DNA of 64,000 nucleotides from Yoonia sp035117555 (GCF_035117555.1 NZ_JAYKPK010000003.1:62001-126000), one strand, 5' to 3'; shown: positions 34,574 through 43,301, counted from the stretch's first letter. Notes: generated from the letters alone by a model not told the origin. Numbers and translations: made by a program.

Positions 34574-34912
34574 TCAGTCGAGCTTCAGTTCGATCAGAGC
34601 ATCAACGCCAGCCGGCGCTGAAGTGACGGAGCGGCCAATACGCATATTCGCAACCGCGGGTTCGCCGCCATCATCGGCGGCAGTGGTCAGGCCGATGCCG
34701 TCAAAGTAGATGACATCACCGACAGCGACGCCACCAGTAGCACTGACAGTTGTTTCAACAAGACCGGATGTGGTGATAGCGACACGATCTCCCTCAGCTG
34801 CGTCAGTAATTGCAAAACCGAAAAGAGAACCGATGACAATGAAATCGTCGGAGAGGACGTCGGTGGGAGCATTTACGGTGATGTTTACACCGGGGCCTTT
34901 ATAATTCTTCAT
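34574..34912 (-). CDS. DUF2190-like capsid decoration protein
   Basis: A 112-residue beta-rich protein: NYKGPGVNITVNAPTDVLSDDFIVIGSLFGFAITDAAEGDRVAI then VAVGDVIYFDGIGLTT. This follows DUF2190, a trimeric decoration or fibre-base domain typically encoded next to the major capsid gene. It is positioned just after the capsid gene and a hairpin. Highly expressed in virions in other phages. Confidence 0.75.
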   Translation of the reverse strand: MKNYKGPGVNITVNAPTDVLSDDFIVIGSLFGFAITDAAEGDRVAITTSGLVETTVSATGGVAVGDVIYFDGIGLTTAADDGGEPAVANMRIGRSVTSAPAGVDALIELKLD

Positions 34913-34942
34913 CTGAATCTCCAGATATTTGGAAGAGGGAAT

Positions 34943-34962
34943 GGGGCGACTGATGTCGCCCC
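34943..34962. terminator. Hairpin after the capsid gene
   Basis: Arms GGGGCGAC and GTCGCCCC with a TGAT loop, 11 bases past the capsid stop. A short pyrimidine-rich tail (ATTCCCTCTTCC) follows on the minus strand. Likely a leaky terminator or stability hairpin that keeps capsid mRNA high. Confidence 0.55.
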
Positions 34963-34972
34963 TTGGTTCTGA

Positions 34973-36904
34973 TTACTGACCGTTGCCAGTCGACTTAACG
35001 AAGCCGCGCCAGCCGGTAGGATGAGCACCCGCAAACGTGCGGACGCGGAACGAAATACCATCAGTCAGGTGCGAATTCACTTCTTCCACCCGCGGTGCTT
35101 CGTAGCCGCGCAGACCTGCCAGTTCGATTGCATCACCCTCATTCGGCGATGCAGCAAGCATCCACTCATTGCCCTGCATGACAGGGTCAACGATAAGGTT
35201 CAGAGCGTTGGCGTAGATGTTCACCTCGCCCGTCACTGCGGCTGTGATTGGGGAAATCAGCTGCCGCGCATCTTTCGCAAGTGCGCTTGATACAACGAGA
35301 TATGCACCAGTCAGACCCATCTCTTCACCATCCAGGTCCTTCACGTCGAACAGCTTTTGCTGTGCGGCCGCAATACCGTCAATGGAAAGCGGAGCAGAGA
35401 TGAGGTTGCCGCGAGATGCGTGGAAAAGAGTTTTTCCATCTGCCAGTTTTGCGCCGAATGCTTCGCGCACCTTGTTGCGGCGGAGCTTGGTGATTGCAGT
35501 TGAGGTGCCAGCAATTACTGAATCAAGCATGCGAAGATCATCATTTACAATTGCTTCGAAAGTCAGGTTCAGAATTCGGCCGAACTTGGCAATTCGGAAA
35601 GAACCAGATTCAGTCGAAACGGTTCCCGCTTCGTATTCGCCGCCTTCGGCAACTTCCTTCAGCTCTGGGAAAGAGCCAACACTATATGTATTGACGGGCA
35701 GGAAGCTGTTCACAGTCGTCTCGCGCACAAGCGGCATCAAAGACATATTAACCTGGGCTTGCAGATCGCGGACCCGTCGCTCCATCGCACCGCCGATTGC
35801 AGATGTGAAGTTGAAATCAGACGAGCTGTGCATACCGCCAGAACGCATAACCAAAGAAATGACTTCCCGATCGTCCATTCGCCGGGCTTGCGCGCCAAGA
35901 GAACGACGGGCGATCTCGATAGGCTTGGCATTGCGGAAGTTGCCGACCTTTTCTTCAGGCATCTGCGTGCGGGAAATCAGGCCAAGCAATGCGTTTTCAG
36001 CATGCTCTTGGACAGTTTCACGCTCATCACGCGTAATGATAGCAGAGCTGTGACCGGTGCGGGTGTCGTTGTGTTCCTGGCGCGTAGCCATTTCAGACAG
36101 AATTTCTGCCCGAGCCTGGTTGATGTTCGTGCCAGCGTTAACCAGCTTTTCAGCAAAATCATCATCCAGCCGCGCACTTCGCACAGCAGTACGGATTTCA
36201 GCAGCGCGCTGACGCTCCTCGGTGACAGCACGTTGCGCAATTACTGCGGCATCTTCTGCCGGCTTTGCGCCATCAGTGTTCAATTCAGGGTCCATAGACC
36301 GCTCCTTTTTGTCTTCGCCAGCAAGGCCGACTTTTGTTTCGGGTGTAGGTTGGGGGTTCGAGCCATCGGAACGAACAGTGGCAGCAGCATCAGCAGGGAT
36401 GCTGACAAGCGAGATTTCGGCAGGCTCCCAGTCGACCGCGCGCAAGAGCGGCACTTCGCCCTCGCGGTCTTCTCGGACATAGCGGTGGACCTTGTAGCCC
36501 ACGCTCACTCCGCGGATGATGCCGTCTTGGACGTCGCGGAAAACCTCGTCGGCCTCCGGTCGCTTCGAGAAGCGAACGACAGCGATACCCTGCCCACTTT
36601 CAATACGGGCAGACTCGACGACGCCAACTTGAAAGCGGGTAGCAGCCATGTGGTCGAGCAGGAGAGGGGCGCCGGCGTTAAGTCGTTCCATCCGAATTGC
36701 TTCTTCAGAAACAACAAGCTCCTCGTCGTAGCGGTCGCCGTCCCAGGTCATCATCCGGCGCGTCGCGCCGGCTGTGAAAATCAACTCAACAGTGCGCACT
36801 GCTTCGTCGACCGTCGCGGGAGCGAAAGATGCCGAGCGATGCATCACGCCGAAAGCATCGCCGCGCAATTCCTCGCTGGTTTCAACTTGATCTTTAGGAT
36901 CCAT
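34973..36904 (-). CDS. Prohead protease - major capsid protein fusion
   Basis: About 643 residues from MDPKDQVETSEELRGDAFG (GGAG lies 6 bases before this ATG; the frame opens with a TTG 12 bases earlier). Residues about 40-190 are an HK97-type prohead protease: GAPLLLDHMAATRFQVGVV with the His, and PAEISLVSIPADAA with the Ser. Residues about 200-320 are a charged helical scaffold-like (delta) stretch. Residues about 330-643 are an HK97-fold capsid (PLVRETTVNSFLPVNTYSVGSFPELKE, YEAGTVSTESGSFRIAKFGRILNLTFEAIVNDD). Protease-capsid fusions are known. It is followed by a hairpin and preceded by its own promoter. Confidence 0.88.
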   Translation of the reverse strand: MDPKDQVETSEELRGDAFGVMHRSASFAPATVDEAVRTVELIFTAGATRRMMTWDGDRYDEELVVSEEAIRMERLNAGAPLLLDHMAATRFQVGVVESARIESGQGIAVVRFSKRPEADEVFRDVQDGIIRGVSVGYKVHRYVREDREGEVPLLRAVDWEPAEISLVSIPADAAATVRSDGSNPQPTPETKVGLAGEDKKERSMDPELNTDGAKPAEDAAVIAQRAVTEERQRAAEIRTAVRSARLDDDFAEKLVNAGTNINQARAEILSEMATRQEHNDTRTGHSSAIITRDERETVQEHAENALLGLISRTQMPEEKVGNFRNAKPIEIARRSLGAQARRMDDREVISLVMRSGGMHSSSDFNFTSAIGGAMERRVRDLQAQVNMSLMPLVRETTVNSFLPVNTYSVGSFPELKEVAEGGEYEAGTVSTESGSFRIAKFGRILNLTFEAIVNDDLRMLDSVIAGTSTAITKLRRNKVREAFGAKLADGKTLFHASRGNLISAPLSIDGIAAAQQKLFDVKDLDGEEMGLTGAYLVVSSALAKDARQLISPITAAVTGEVNIYANALNLIVDPVMQGNEWMLAASPNEGDAIELAGLRGYEAPRVEEVNSHLTDGISFRVRTFAGAHPTGWRGFVKSTGNGQ

Positions 36905-36925
36905 CCAATACTCCAAGCCTGTTTG

Positions 36926-36960
36926 GTTATGTTATAACATAACGCGAACCGATATCCAAC
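36926..36960 (-). promoter_or_regulatory. Phage promoter with 18-base palindrome before capsid
   Basis: Minus strand GAGTTGGAT (-35 TTGGAT), 17-base spacer and TATAAC (-10). The -10 lies in the perfect palindrome GTTATGTTATAACATAAC (36926-36943), which is likely a regulator binding site. Same layout as the promoters at 31999-32050 and 41286-41334. Confidence 0.7.
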
Positions 36961-36994
36961 TCGATCAATCGCGATACTGGTTTTCTTGAAATTC

Positions 36995-37028
36995 TCGATT
37001 CTATAGAAAGGGTTAAAGGGAGAATCGA
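36995..37028 (+). promoter_or_regulatory. Possible hairpin sequestering the restriction enzyme ribosome site
   Basis: Arms TCGATTCT (36995-37002) and AGAATCGA (37021-37028) enclose 18 bases. The GGGAG ribosome site (37018-37022) partly lies in the right arm, so translation of the nuclease could be dampened. Confidence 0.4.
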
Positions 37029-37032
37029 ATCT

Positions 37033-38016
37033 ATGGCATTGCATGATACGGTAACCGCGCTGGCGGACGATTGGCGCGCGCGCCCCAGAAACTCATTTCA
37101 AGGGGTTGATCGAGACAAGATCCGCCGAGTTCTACGGCGGCTTGATATGGACGGTAATGGTGATCTTGTAGACTGCGTTTTTTCTCTTTTAGACGACGAG
37201 ACCCAGACGTGGTTCGCTAAGGCTCCCAAAGGCTCGACGATATCAAGCGGGGCGAGCGTTGCTCATCTTGCATCGCACATCGGTATTCTCCAGCGCGGCA
37301 AGACGAAACTGGACCGAGAAGGGCGCGACTACTGGATCAAACCGCTACGGGATCTTGGCGGCATTGAAGCCGTGACACTGAAGGACGAGGTATTCATCGC
37401 CGGGCACGTTACCGCGAAGTCGCCGAACAGCTCATACAGGCTCGAACATTCATTCACTGAGATCCTGCGCTCACCCGACGGTGAATGGGAGTCGATGCTG
37501 GATGAGTGGTCGCGATCTGATGTCGCGCGGGAGCGAATGGCCTTTCAGGCGGAAATGGCGGAGATGTCACGCAAGGCGACGGATTCAGGGCATGCGCAGC
37601 TGATTCAATCGTCAGTTACAAATTACGCGCCAAGGTTTCTTCCGGGCTATGAGCTGCTTTACGTCGATGATGCAGACGGTGATAGGATCTCAAACAAAGA
37701 GCGCGATAAAATGGCTGAAGCTGGTGTGCAGCTTACATTGGCTGACGCAATGCCAGACGCCCTGTTGTGGCACCCCGAAACAGATTGGCTCTGGGTCATC
37801 GAAGCCGTGACAAGTGATGGTGAGGTGGACTCTCATAAAGTAAAGCAACTGACTGCGCTGTCAGAACGTTGTGGAAAAGCCGGTATCGGATTCACAACAA
37901 CGTATCGGACCTGGAAGGAAGCGGCGGCTCGACAGGGTAGACATAAGAACATCGCATTTGAAACATTCATATGGATCCAAGAAGACCCTTCGAAGCATCT
38001 CTTGGTTGTCGGCTAG
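37033..38016 (+). CDS. BsuBI/PstI-type restriction endonuclease
   Basis: A 327-residue protein. The C-terminal half (about residues 185-327) matches the BsuBI/PstI endonuclease catalytic region: ELLYVDDADGDR, AMPDALLWHPETDWLWVIEAVTSDGEVDSHKVKQL (PD241-242, Glu257) and the C-terminal FIWIQEDPSKHLLV. The N-terminal half is a helical specificity-type domain (DKIRRVLRRLDMDG). BsuBI/PstI enzymes cut CTGCAG; the exact specificity here is not proven. It is on the plus strand inside a minus-strand late region and overlaps its methyltransferase convergently by 4 bases. Confidence 0.88.
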   Translation: MALHDTVTALADDWRARPRNSFQGVDRDKIRRVLRRLDMDGNGDLVDCVFSLLDDETQTWFAKAPKGSTISSGASVAHLASHIGILQRGKTKLDREGRDYWIKPLRDLGGIEAVTLKDEVFIAGHVTAKSPNSSYRLEHSFTEILRSPDGEWESMLDEWSRSDVARERMAFQAEMAEMSRKATDSGHAQLIQSSVTNYAPRFLPGYELLYVDDADGDRISNKERDKMAEAGVQLTLADAMPDALLWHPETDWLWVIEAVTSDGEVDSHKVKQLTALSERCGKAGIGFTTTYRTWKEAAARQGRHKNIAFETFIWIQEDPSKHLLVVG

Positions 38017-39431
38017 AGAATCGCGGCCAGCGCCTCCTGCGGGTCCTTGGCCCGGCCGATCGCGATGAGCTGCTCGCGTGTCGGGTAGCGCAGTCCTCTC
38101 AGGTCCGTCGCGTTGACCTGCGTGTGACCGGAGAACGTGCGGAAGAAGACGTCGACCGCCTCGGAGTTCAGGTAAGCGCACAGCCCGGCGGCGAGATCAT
38201 CGGGGAGGCCTGCAAGTTTCTCGTGGAAATAGTTCAGGTGGTTCTCAAGGCCGACTCGAGGCCCGGAGTAGATCGCCGCCACTACCCGCCGCTTCTCTTC
38301 TTTCGCTGAGAAACGTTTTGCCAAGACATATGTCCCAGCCGCCGAGATCAGCTTCTCGGTTTCGGGGCAGTCAGCCAGGGCATTGCTTTTCTTGAACCCC
38401 TCGATCGGCCATACAACCGCGCCGGCTTTCATGTGTTGTGGATAGATCAGCGGAACCGTGTCGGCACCGGGGTCTGCACGGAGGTGCTCGCGGGCGCGGA
38501 AGTCGACAACCCTGCCGGTGGAGACCTGCACACCGATATCGGACAGAGAGCTCGGTAGGGCCTGGATGCTGGCGGCCAGCTTGTCCTCGCCGACGGGCAG
38601 CCGGATGAAGGAGCTCTTGTCATCCGGGCGCACGATCTCGTCGGACGGAGCCGAGCGGACGTAGCCTTCATCCGTCGTCAGGATCACATTGCCTTGCGTT
38701 GCGCCGCGGGTGATCTTGAAAATGATATTCTCTTGGAGAACCGCATCATCTTTGAATGCCGTCCGGCGAGACTCGAAGACATGCAGGCGCTCGAGCCCGA
38801 AATCCTCGAGCATCATTTGGCGGAACGGCTGGTAATAGGGGCCGTTGCAGAAGCTTCGCGGCGTGATCGCAACCATTTCACCACCAGTCTCCATCTGCGT
38901 CATCGCTGCTCCGCAGAAGCCGGAGTAGAAATTCACGGTCTCGATGCCGAGTGTCCGCAGGGCCGCTCGCCAGGTCGACCCGGTCCCCAGCTTCCCATAT
39001 GGCGGATTGAGGATCGCGTGGGTGAACCGCAGATCGGCACTGAACATCGGCTCGGCGCTGGCAAGGATATAGTCGTCTCGAAGCACGCGGAACGTCACAT
39101 GCACTCCGGCGGCATCCGCGGCCTTAGCGGCAGCGGCCATATGCACTTCGAGTAGATCAGCCAGGTCTGGCCAGATCTCGAATGCCGTAACATCGATTGT
39201 CCGGGGCTTACGTTTGCGGTTGCATGCCTCATTGATGAACGCTGCTGACAAAGCGCCCATGCCAGCCCCGGCATCGAGAAGCTGGACGTGATCGGGCATC
39301 TCACCAAACATAGTCGACATGAATTCCGCAATAGGCGCCGGGGTCATGTATTGGCCAAGCTCGCTGCGGCGGGCTTCGTCAAGCGTCGGAGAGAATTCGC
39401 GGCGGGTCTGGTCGATCTGTGCGATAAGCAT
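38013..39431 (-). CDS. N6-adenine DNA methyltransferase of the BsuBI/PstI system
   Basis: 472 residues from MLIAQIDQTRREFSP. GQYMTP (about residues 26-31) and motif I LDAGAGMGAL (about 52-61) bind S-adenosylmethionine; motif IV is ILNPPYGKLG (about 140-149). The C-terminal half is a target-recognition region. BsuBI/PstI methyltransferases protect CTGCAG as an adenine modification. The gene is co-oriented with the late genes, so late transcription from the portal would read through it. A phage-like leader with CAGGA lies just before the start. Convergent 4-base overlap with the endonuclease gene. Confidence 0.9.
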   Translation of the reverse strand: MLIAQIDQTRREFSPTLDEARRSELGQYMTPAPIAEFMSTMFGEMPDHVQLLDAGAGMGALSAAFINEACNRKRKPRTIDVTAFEIWPDLADLLEVHMAAAAKAADAAGVHVTFRVLRDDYILASAEPMFSADLRFTHAILNPPYGKLGTGSTWRAALRTLGIETVNFYSGFCGAAMTQMETGGEMVAITPRSFCNGPYYQPFRQMMLEDFGLERLHVFESRRTAFKDDAVLQENIIFKITRGATQGNVILTTDEGYVRSAPSDEIVRPDDKSSFIRLPVGEDKLAASIQALPSSLSDIGVQVSTGRVVDFRAREHLRADPGADTVPLIYPQHMKAGAVVWPIEGFKKSNALADCPETEKLISAAGTYVLAKRFSAKEEKRRVVAAIYSGPRVGLENHLNYFHEKLAGLPDDLAAGLCAYLNSEAVDVFFRTFSGHTQVNATDLRGLRYPTREQLIAIGRAKDPQEALAAIL

Positions 39432-39442
39432 GCTGTTTGAAT

Positions 39443-39458
39443 CCTGTTTTTCAACAAG
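39443..39458 (-). promoter_or_regulatory. Leader-like motif before the methyltransferase
   Basis: Minus strand CTTGTTGAAAAACAGG, resembling the phage leader TTGTTGAAAGCAGAGAG with one inserted base and a changed end. CAGGA can act as the ribosome site. Confidence 0.4.
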
Positions 39459-39496
39459 ACTCGCACGCAGCTGCACTTATGTCTACCTCGGAAAGG

Positions 39497-40990
39497 TCAG
39501 TCTTCGTTCACTAAGAAGGCGTTCATGCCGCCCGACTTCGAGACCCTGCCGTCGCTGTCCAGCGTGACTTTCGCATCTTCGACCTTGCGCGCCCATTCTG
39601 CGATTTCGTCGAGCTGCGTGTCAGGATCGTAGCCCATCGACGAGACCGCTTGCGGCCAAGTCATGAACCCCGCGCGGACCGCTTCGAGCATCGCAGCTCC
39701 GTCTTTGCGTGGATCAATCTGTTCATGTGCCGGCGGCGTAAACTCGGCATTCGCAGACTGGATCGGCCAAGAGCCGGCGATGTTGCCGGCCTTCACGAAG
39801 GCTTTCCAGATCGGCGCGCACAGCATGGGGATCAACATCTGCCACTGGCGTTGTTCGACTTGGCGTCGGAACTCGATCTTGCCGGCCCTCAGGCTGGAGT
39901 AGTTCGCGCCGGACAGGTCGCCCGAGATTTGGTCGTAAGTTACGCCGGCGCCAACGCCGATAGAGTGCAGGGCGGCGCGGCTAAAGGCCTCATGTCCGGC
40001 GGAAGGAGTTGGATTGATCGTCGTGATGTTCTCGCCAGGATCCAAATATGAGATCATGCCCGGGTAGAGCTTCTCGATCCTGTTGCCGTCCTCGTCTTCG
40101 TCGACGGGGGCGAGTGGGCGGGAGTCGTCACCGGGATCCTCGCGCGTCACGACGAGGGCGATGGCCGCTTCCATTTTCGCTCGCACGAGCGCGGCTTCGT
40201 GATATTCGCCGAGATCCTGCAGCTTTGTCATCACTGCTGAAAGCTCGGGGACGCCCCGCACTTGTCCGGCGCGCTGCTTTCTGTAGATATGGAGGACTTC
40301 TTCGGCAGGAACGCGCACAGACGACGAGAAAGCCGCGCCAAGACGGGTCAGCGTGTCGCCGGGGTGATCGCGGTGAAGCCAGAACGCAACGCGGCGACCA
40401 AGTGCGTCGAACTCCACGCCGAACACGATCCTCCCGCCACCTGGAAGAGTCTCGTGTTTGAGGTGGTCGAGATGATCGGGCTCCAGGACCTGCAACTGCA
40501 GCGGCACAGTCAGGCCGTCCTCGGCGCGGCGGTAGCGCAGGCGGACAATGCACTCGCCGCTCTCCGCAACAGTACGACGGATGAGGGATTGCAGGCCGTA
40601 AATGTCGAGCTGGCCCTCGGCGTCGCACTCCGTCGTTTCGGCCCACGCCTTCCATGCCTCGGCGAGCCGTTTGTCAGTAGTTTTCTTGCCGGTACGCGGC
40701 CGGGCGACGATGCCGGCACCGATATCATGTGCGACAACAATGTCGATCACTCGCGCAGCGTAAGCATTGTTTCGGACCATGTCTCGGCTGGAATTGCGCA
40801 GTCGGGCAAGGGCCGGGCCTATTTCAGCATTTGCTGACGAGCCTTGGGCAACCCAGCCGCCGTCGCGTTTCTTCTGGCGGGCGGAGTCGTAGCTACGCAC
40901 GAGATTGACGGCGGCCCGGGCTTTTAGGCGCTCCAGTTCGGCGCGGGGAGAGAAGATCCCGACGGCTCTGTCGATGAGGCTGCGCTTCAT
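39497..40990 (-). CDS. Portal protein (lambda family)
   Basis: A 497-residue protein. Motifs of the lambda-family portal: AARVIDIVVAHDIGAGIVARP, LIRRTVAESGECIVRLRYRR, AEEVLHIYRKQRAGQVRGVPELSAVM, ALHSIGVGAGVTYDQISGDLSGANYSSLRAGKIEFRRQVEQRQWQ. AAGG precedes the ATG. It sits between gpW and the inserted restriction-modification pair; in relatives the next gene would be the protease/capsid. It forms the dodecameric DNA channel of the head. Confidence 0.92.
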   Translation of the reverse strand: MKRSLIDRAVGIFSPRAELERLKARAAVNLVRSYDSARQKKRDGGWVAQGSSANAEIGPALARLRNSSRDMVRNNAYAARVIDIVVAHDIGAGIVARPRTGKKTTDKRLAEAWKAWAETTECDAEGQLDIYGLQSLIRRTVAESGECIVRLRYRRAEDGLTVPLQLQVLEPDHLDHLKHETLPGGGRIVFGVEFDALGRRVAFWLHRDHPGDTLTRLGAAFSSSVRVPAEEVLHIYRKQRAGQVRGVPELSAVMTKLQDLGEYHEAALVRAKMEAAIALVVTREDPGDDSRPLAPVDEDEDGNRIEKLYPGMISYLDPGENITTINPTPSAGHEAFSRAALHSIGVGAGVTYDQISGDLSGANYSSLRAGKIEFRRQVEQRQWQMLIPMLCAPIWKAFVKAGNIAGSWPIQSANAEFTPPAHEQIDPRKDGAAMLEAVRAGFMTWPQAVSSMGYDPDTQLDEIAEWARKVEDAKVTLDSDGRVSKSGGMNAFLVNED

Positions 40991-40993
40991 GGG

Positions 40994-41209
40994 TTACCTT
41001 CCATATTGTGTGAAGCTGAAGCGGCGACGCTGGGATTTTGAAGGTCCCAAAACAGAACGTTCCATCTCTGCGAGCAATGTCCGCATTTCAGATAGACTTG
41101 CGTAGTTCACTTCTTGCCGAGTTGATCCGTTCGAGTAAGCAACACGAAGTGCGCCGCGCGCGATAGCTGCGCGAAGCTCGTCAACTTGAGCTTGTGTGTA
41201 TCCGCTCAT
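40994..41209 (-). CDS. Head-tail joining protein gpW
   Basis: A 71-residue protein starting MSGYTQAQVDELRAAIARGALRVAYSNGSTRQEVNYASLSEMRTLLAEMERSVL. This is the classic gpW fold sequence. The longer frame starting at 41233 overlaps the terminase end and is less likely. It lies between the large terminase and portal, the lambda order. Confidence 0.85.
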   Translation of the reverse strand: MSGYTQAQVDELRAAIARGALRVAYSNGSTRQEVNYASLSEMRTLLAEMERSVLGPSKSQRRRFSFTQYGR

Positions 41210-41222
41210 GACGCCATCACTT

Positions 41223-43301
41223 TCACCAAACATTATCTCGGAAGCCCTGCTGCGGCCGCCGCTTTGATTTTCGAGACCTTACAGGCTCTCTGCTTTCAAC
41301 AACATTAACATGAGAGGGTTCTTTTACCAACTCGACAGCCGCAGCAGGAACCTGTTGCGGCGCGGGCAGCTTTTCATTGACGCGAATTGTTGTGCCTGCA
41401 TTTTCTGCTACGCGCTTGTTCAGTTGGAGGCCTGCGGCTTGCAGGCCACACAATGCGGCATATGCATAAACGCGGCAGTCCAGAGCTTCGTTGCGCTTGC
41501 CGCTCGGGCATTGCCACACATAGAACCTGTTGCCCCCAACCATCTTCGGGCGGGGCTTCTCCGCTGTCAGCTGTGCGAAATACTCTGCGTCATATGTTGC
41601 AGGAAAATGCGTGTAGCCTGGCCCCGGCTCGGTGAGAGCCAGTCGCCTGAAAATCATGTCTTTGGCGGCCTGCGTACCGACGCTGTAGAGCGGAACCCGG
41701 CCTTTGTTTTTCAGCGAAGGCTTGCGGGGCCAGACAGGGGATCGCTTGCCCGTTTGATCTGATTTACCTTGTATAGCCCACACGCGCCGGCCGCTTAACT
41801 TGCGGCAGAAGGCGTAGGCGGCTTGGCTGTGGTGACCTTGGGTGTCGACTGCGGCCGCTTGGACCGACATTGTTCGGCCGTCTTCGCGCGTCCATTGCGT
41901 CAACAGGTAATCGTCGAGATCCTGCCAGACGTCTGGCAGGCTCGGATCACCGGGGAAGATCTTGTAGTCGATCCCCCACGATTCTTCATCCTGCCCCCAG
42001 CCGACAACCTCGACTTCCAGGCGGTTGTCTTGGGTGTCGACGCCCGCTGTGAGCAGGCCAACGCCTTGGGGTAGGGCGGCGGCATAGGCCTCGCGTCGGG
42101 CCAGTAGGGCCTCGTCGCCCACGGTCTCTGTCGCCACCTCTTCGAATGTCTCGGCCAGCTGAGTGTTGATGAATGTCTTCAGCCGTTCGGGGTCATTCTT
42201 CGACAGCACAAACTTGGCAGCCAGCTTCGATAGTGGCTCCCAAGGACTGTAAAGTTTGTTGATATGAAAGCCGGCATGCTCATTTGAAACGGCGTCTTTG
42301 CCGCATTCAGTGCATGTAGCCCTGCCTACTTCGTTCTCCGCATCCAACCGCCAGGATCGGGTGTTCATAGGATCCTGATCTTTGTCACAGCATTTGAATT
42401 TCCGGGTCTGTCGCCACTTAACGAGGGGCAGTGAATCAAGTCGATCAGGCTCGGTCCAGCCAGCACCGCATTCTTCACAGTAGATCATGGCGGTATCTGT
42501 TAGGTGCTGTCCGTCAGCGTCTTTGTTCCACTGCACATGCTTCCAAGTAAGGACCTGCTCGTGGTCGCAGTGCGGGCATGGAACATAGGGGCGCCGCATG
42601 TCGGATTCTAGCCATGACGTTTCAATTCGCGAAGCGCCTTTGATCGTCGGGCTGCAAACCCTGACGAACAAATAGCTGGTCGGGAATGTGCCGGCGCGCT
42701 CTTCGGCAAGCGAGAGCGGATCCCCTTCGGATCCGGCTGATGCGGGAAACTTGTCGATCTCGTCGGCCAGCACCAGGCGGATCGGCCGCTGCGCAAGCTC
42801 GGTGGGGGAGTTTGCGCCGACGATCGAGATCTGGCCGCCGGGGAAGCTCTTGTGCAGAATAGTGTTGCCGGACGCGCGGGCCCGGTCATCGATGATCCGC
42901 CTAAGTTTGGGGCTGTCGCGCAACATCGTGGCCAGCCTGTCTTTCGACCAGGTCTCGGCAGCGCTCTCGGTTGGATAGACGCAGAGAATAGGCGACGGAT
43001 CTCGGTGAATGTGGAAACCGACGATATTGAGGATCAGCTCAGTCTTGGCTAACTGGGTGCAAGCCATAACACTGATGATGTGAACGCCAGGCTCAGTGAC
43101 TGATTTCATCGGACCGCGCGCGATAGCCACGCGGCTTGTGTCCCAACGCCCACCCGTACTGGAAGCCTCCCGGCTCAGGTACCGGGTCTTGTCTGCCCAT
43201 TGGATTAGATCGATCTTCGGCGGCGGGCGAAGTGTTTTTGCCCGCGCCTGGGCAAGCGCCACCGCGAAAGGTGAGGCGAGCGTTAGGTCATGTTGGCTCA
43301 T
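41223..43301 (-). CDS. Terminase large subunit (GpA family)
   Basis: About 692 residues from MSQHDLTLASPFAVALAQ (GAGGATGAAG gives a ribosome site; an earlier start at 43331 would lengthen the overlap with the small subunit). The GpA-type ATPase region contains ACTQLAKTELILNIVGFHIHRDPS, VYPTESAAETWSKDRL and Walker B LVLADEIDKFP. A zinc-finger pair (CPHCDHEQ, CEECGAGW) and a nuclease domain (GVDTQDNRLEVEVVGWG) follow. All are typical of lambda-type terminases. The C-terminus is basic and carries a phage promoter within its codons. Confidence 0.92.
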   Translation of the reverse strand: MSQHDLTLASPFAVALAQARAKTLRPPPKIDLIQWADKTRYLSREASSTGGRWDTSRVAIARGPMKSVTEPGVHIISVMACTQLAKTELILNIVGFHIHRDPSPILCVYPTESAAETWSKDRLATMLRDSPKLRRIIDDRARASGNTILHKSFPGGQISIVGANSPTELAQRPIRLVLADEIDKFPASAGSEGDPLSLAEERAGTFPTSYLFVRVCSPTIKGASRIETSWLESDMRRPYVPCPHCDHEQVLTWKHVQWNKDADGQHLTDTAMIYCEECGAGWTEPDRLDSLPLVKWRQTRKFKCCDKDQDPMNTRSWRLDAENEVGRATCTECGKDAVSNEHAGFHINKLYSPWEPLSKLAAKFVLSKNDPERLKTFINTQLAETFEEVATETVGDEALLARREAYAAALPQGVGLLTAGVDTQDNRLEVEVVGWGQDEESWGIDYKIFPGDPSLPDVWQDLDDYLLTQWTREDGRTMSVQAAAVDTQGHHSQAAYAFCRKLSGRRVWAIQGKSDQTGKRSPVWPRKPSLKNKGRVPLYSVGTQAAKDMIFRRLALTEPGPGYTHFPATYDAEYFAQLTAEKPRPKMVGGNRFYVWQCPSGKRNEALDCRVYAYAALCGLQAAGLQLNKRVAENAGTTIRVNEKLPAPQQVPAAAVELVKEPSHVNVVESREPVRSRKSKRRPQQGFRDNVW
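41286..41334 (-). promoter_or_regulatory. Phage promoter inside the terminase coding end
   Basis: Minus strand GAGTTGGTA (-35 TTGGTA), 17-base spacer, TAATGT (-10), then TGTTGAAAGCAGAGAG leader. It lies in the last 38 codons of the large terminase, encoding LVKEPSHVNVVES, and would drive gpW and portal. Third member of the promoter family. Confidence 0.6.

Noticed and set aside
35759..36937. 392-codon plus-strand open frame opposite the capsid fusion
   Set aside because: Overlaps the capsid gene completely and has no recognisable motif.
37033..39431. Avoidance of PstI sites (CTGCAG) in the prophage as support for the restriction specificity
   Set aside because: CTGCAG is present inside the prophage, for example at 17014-17019 and 22720-22725, so there is no purge. 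Methylation would protect them, but site counts give no support.
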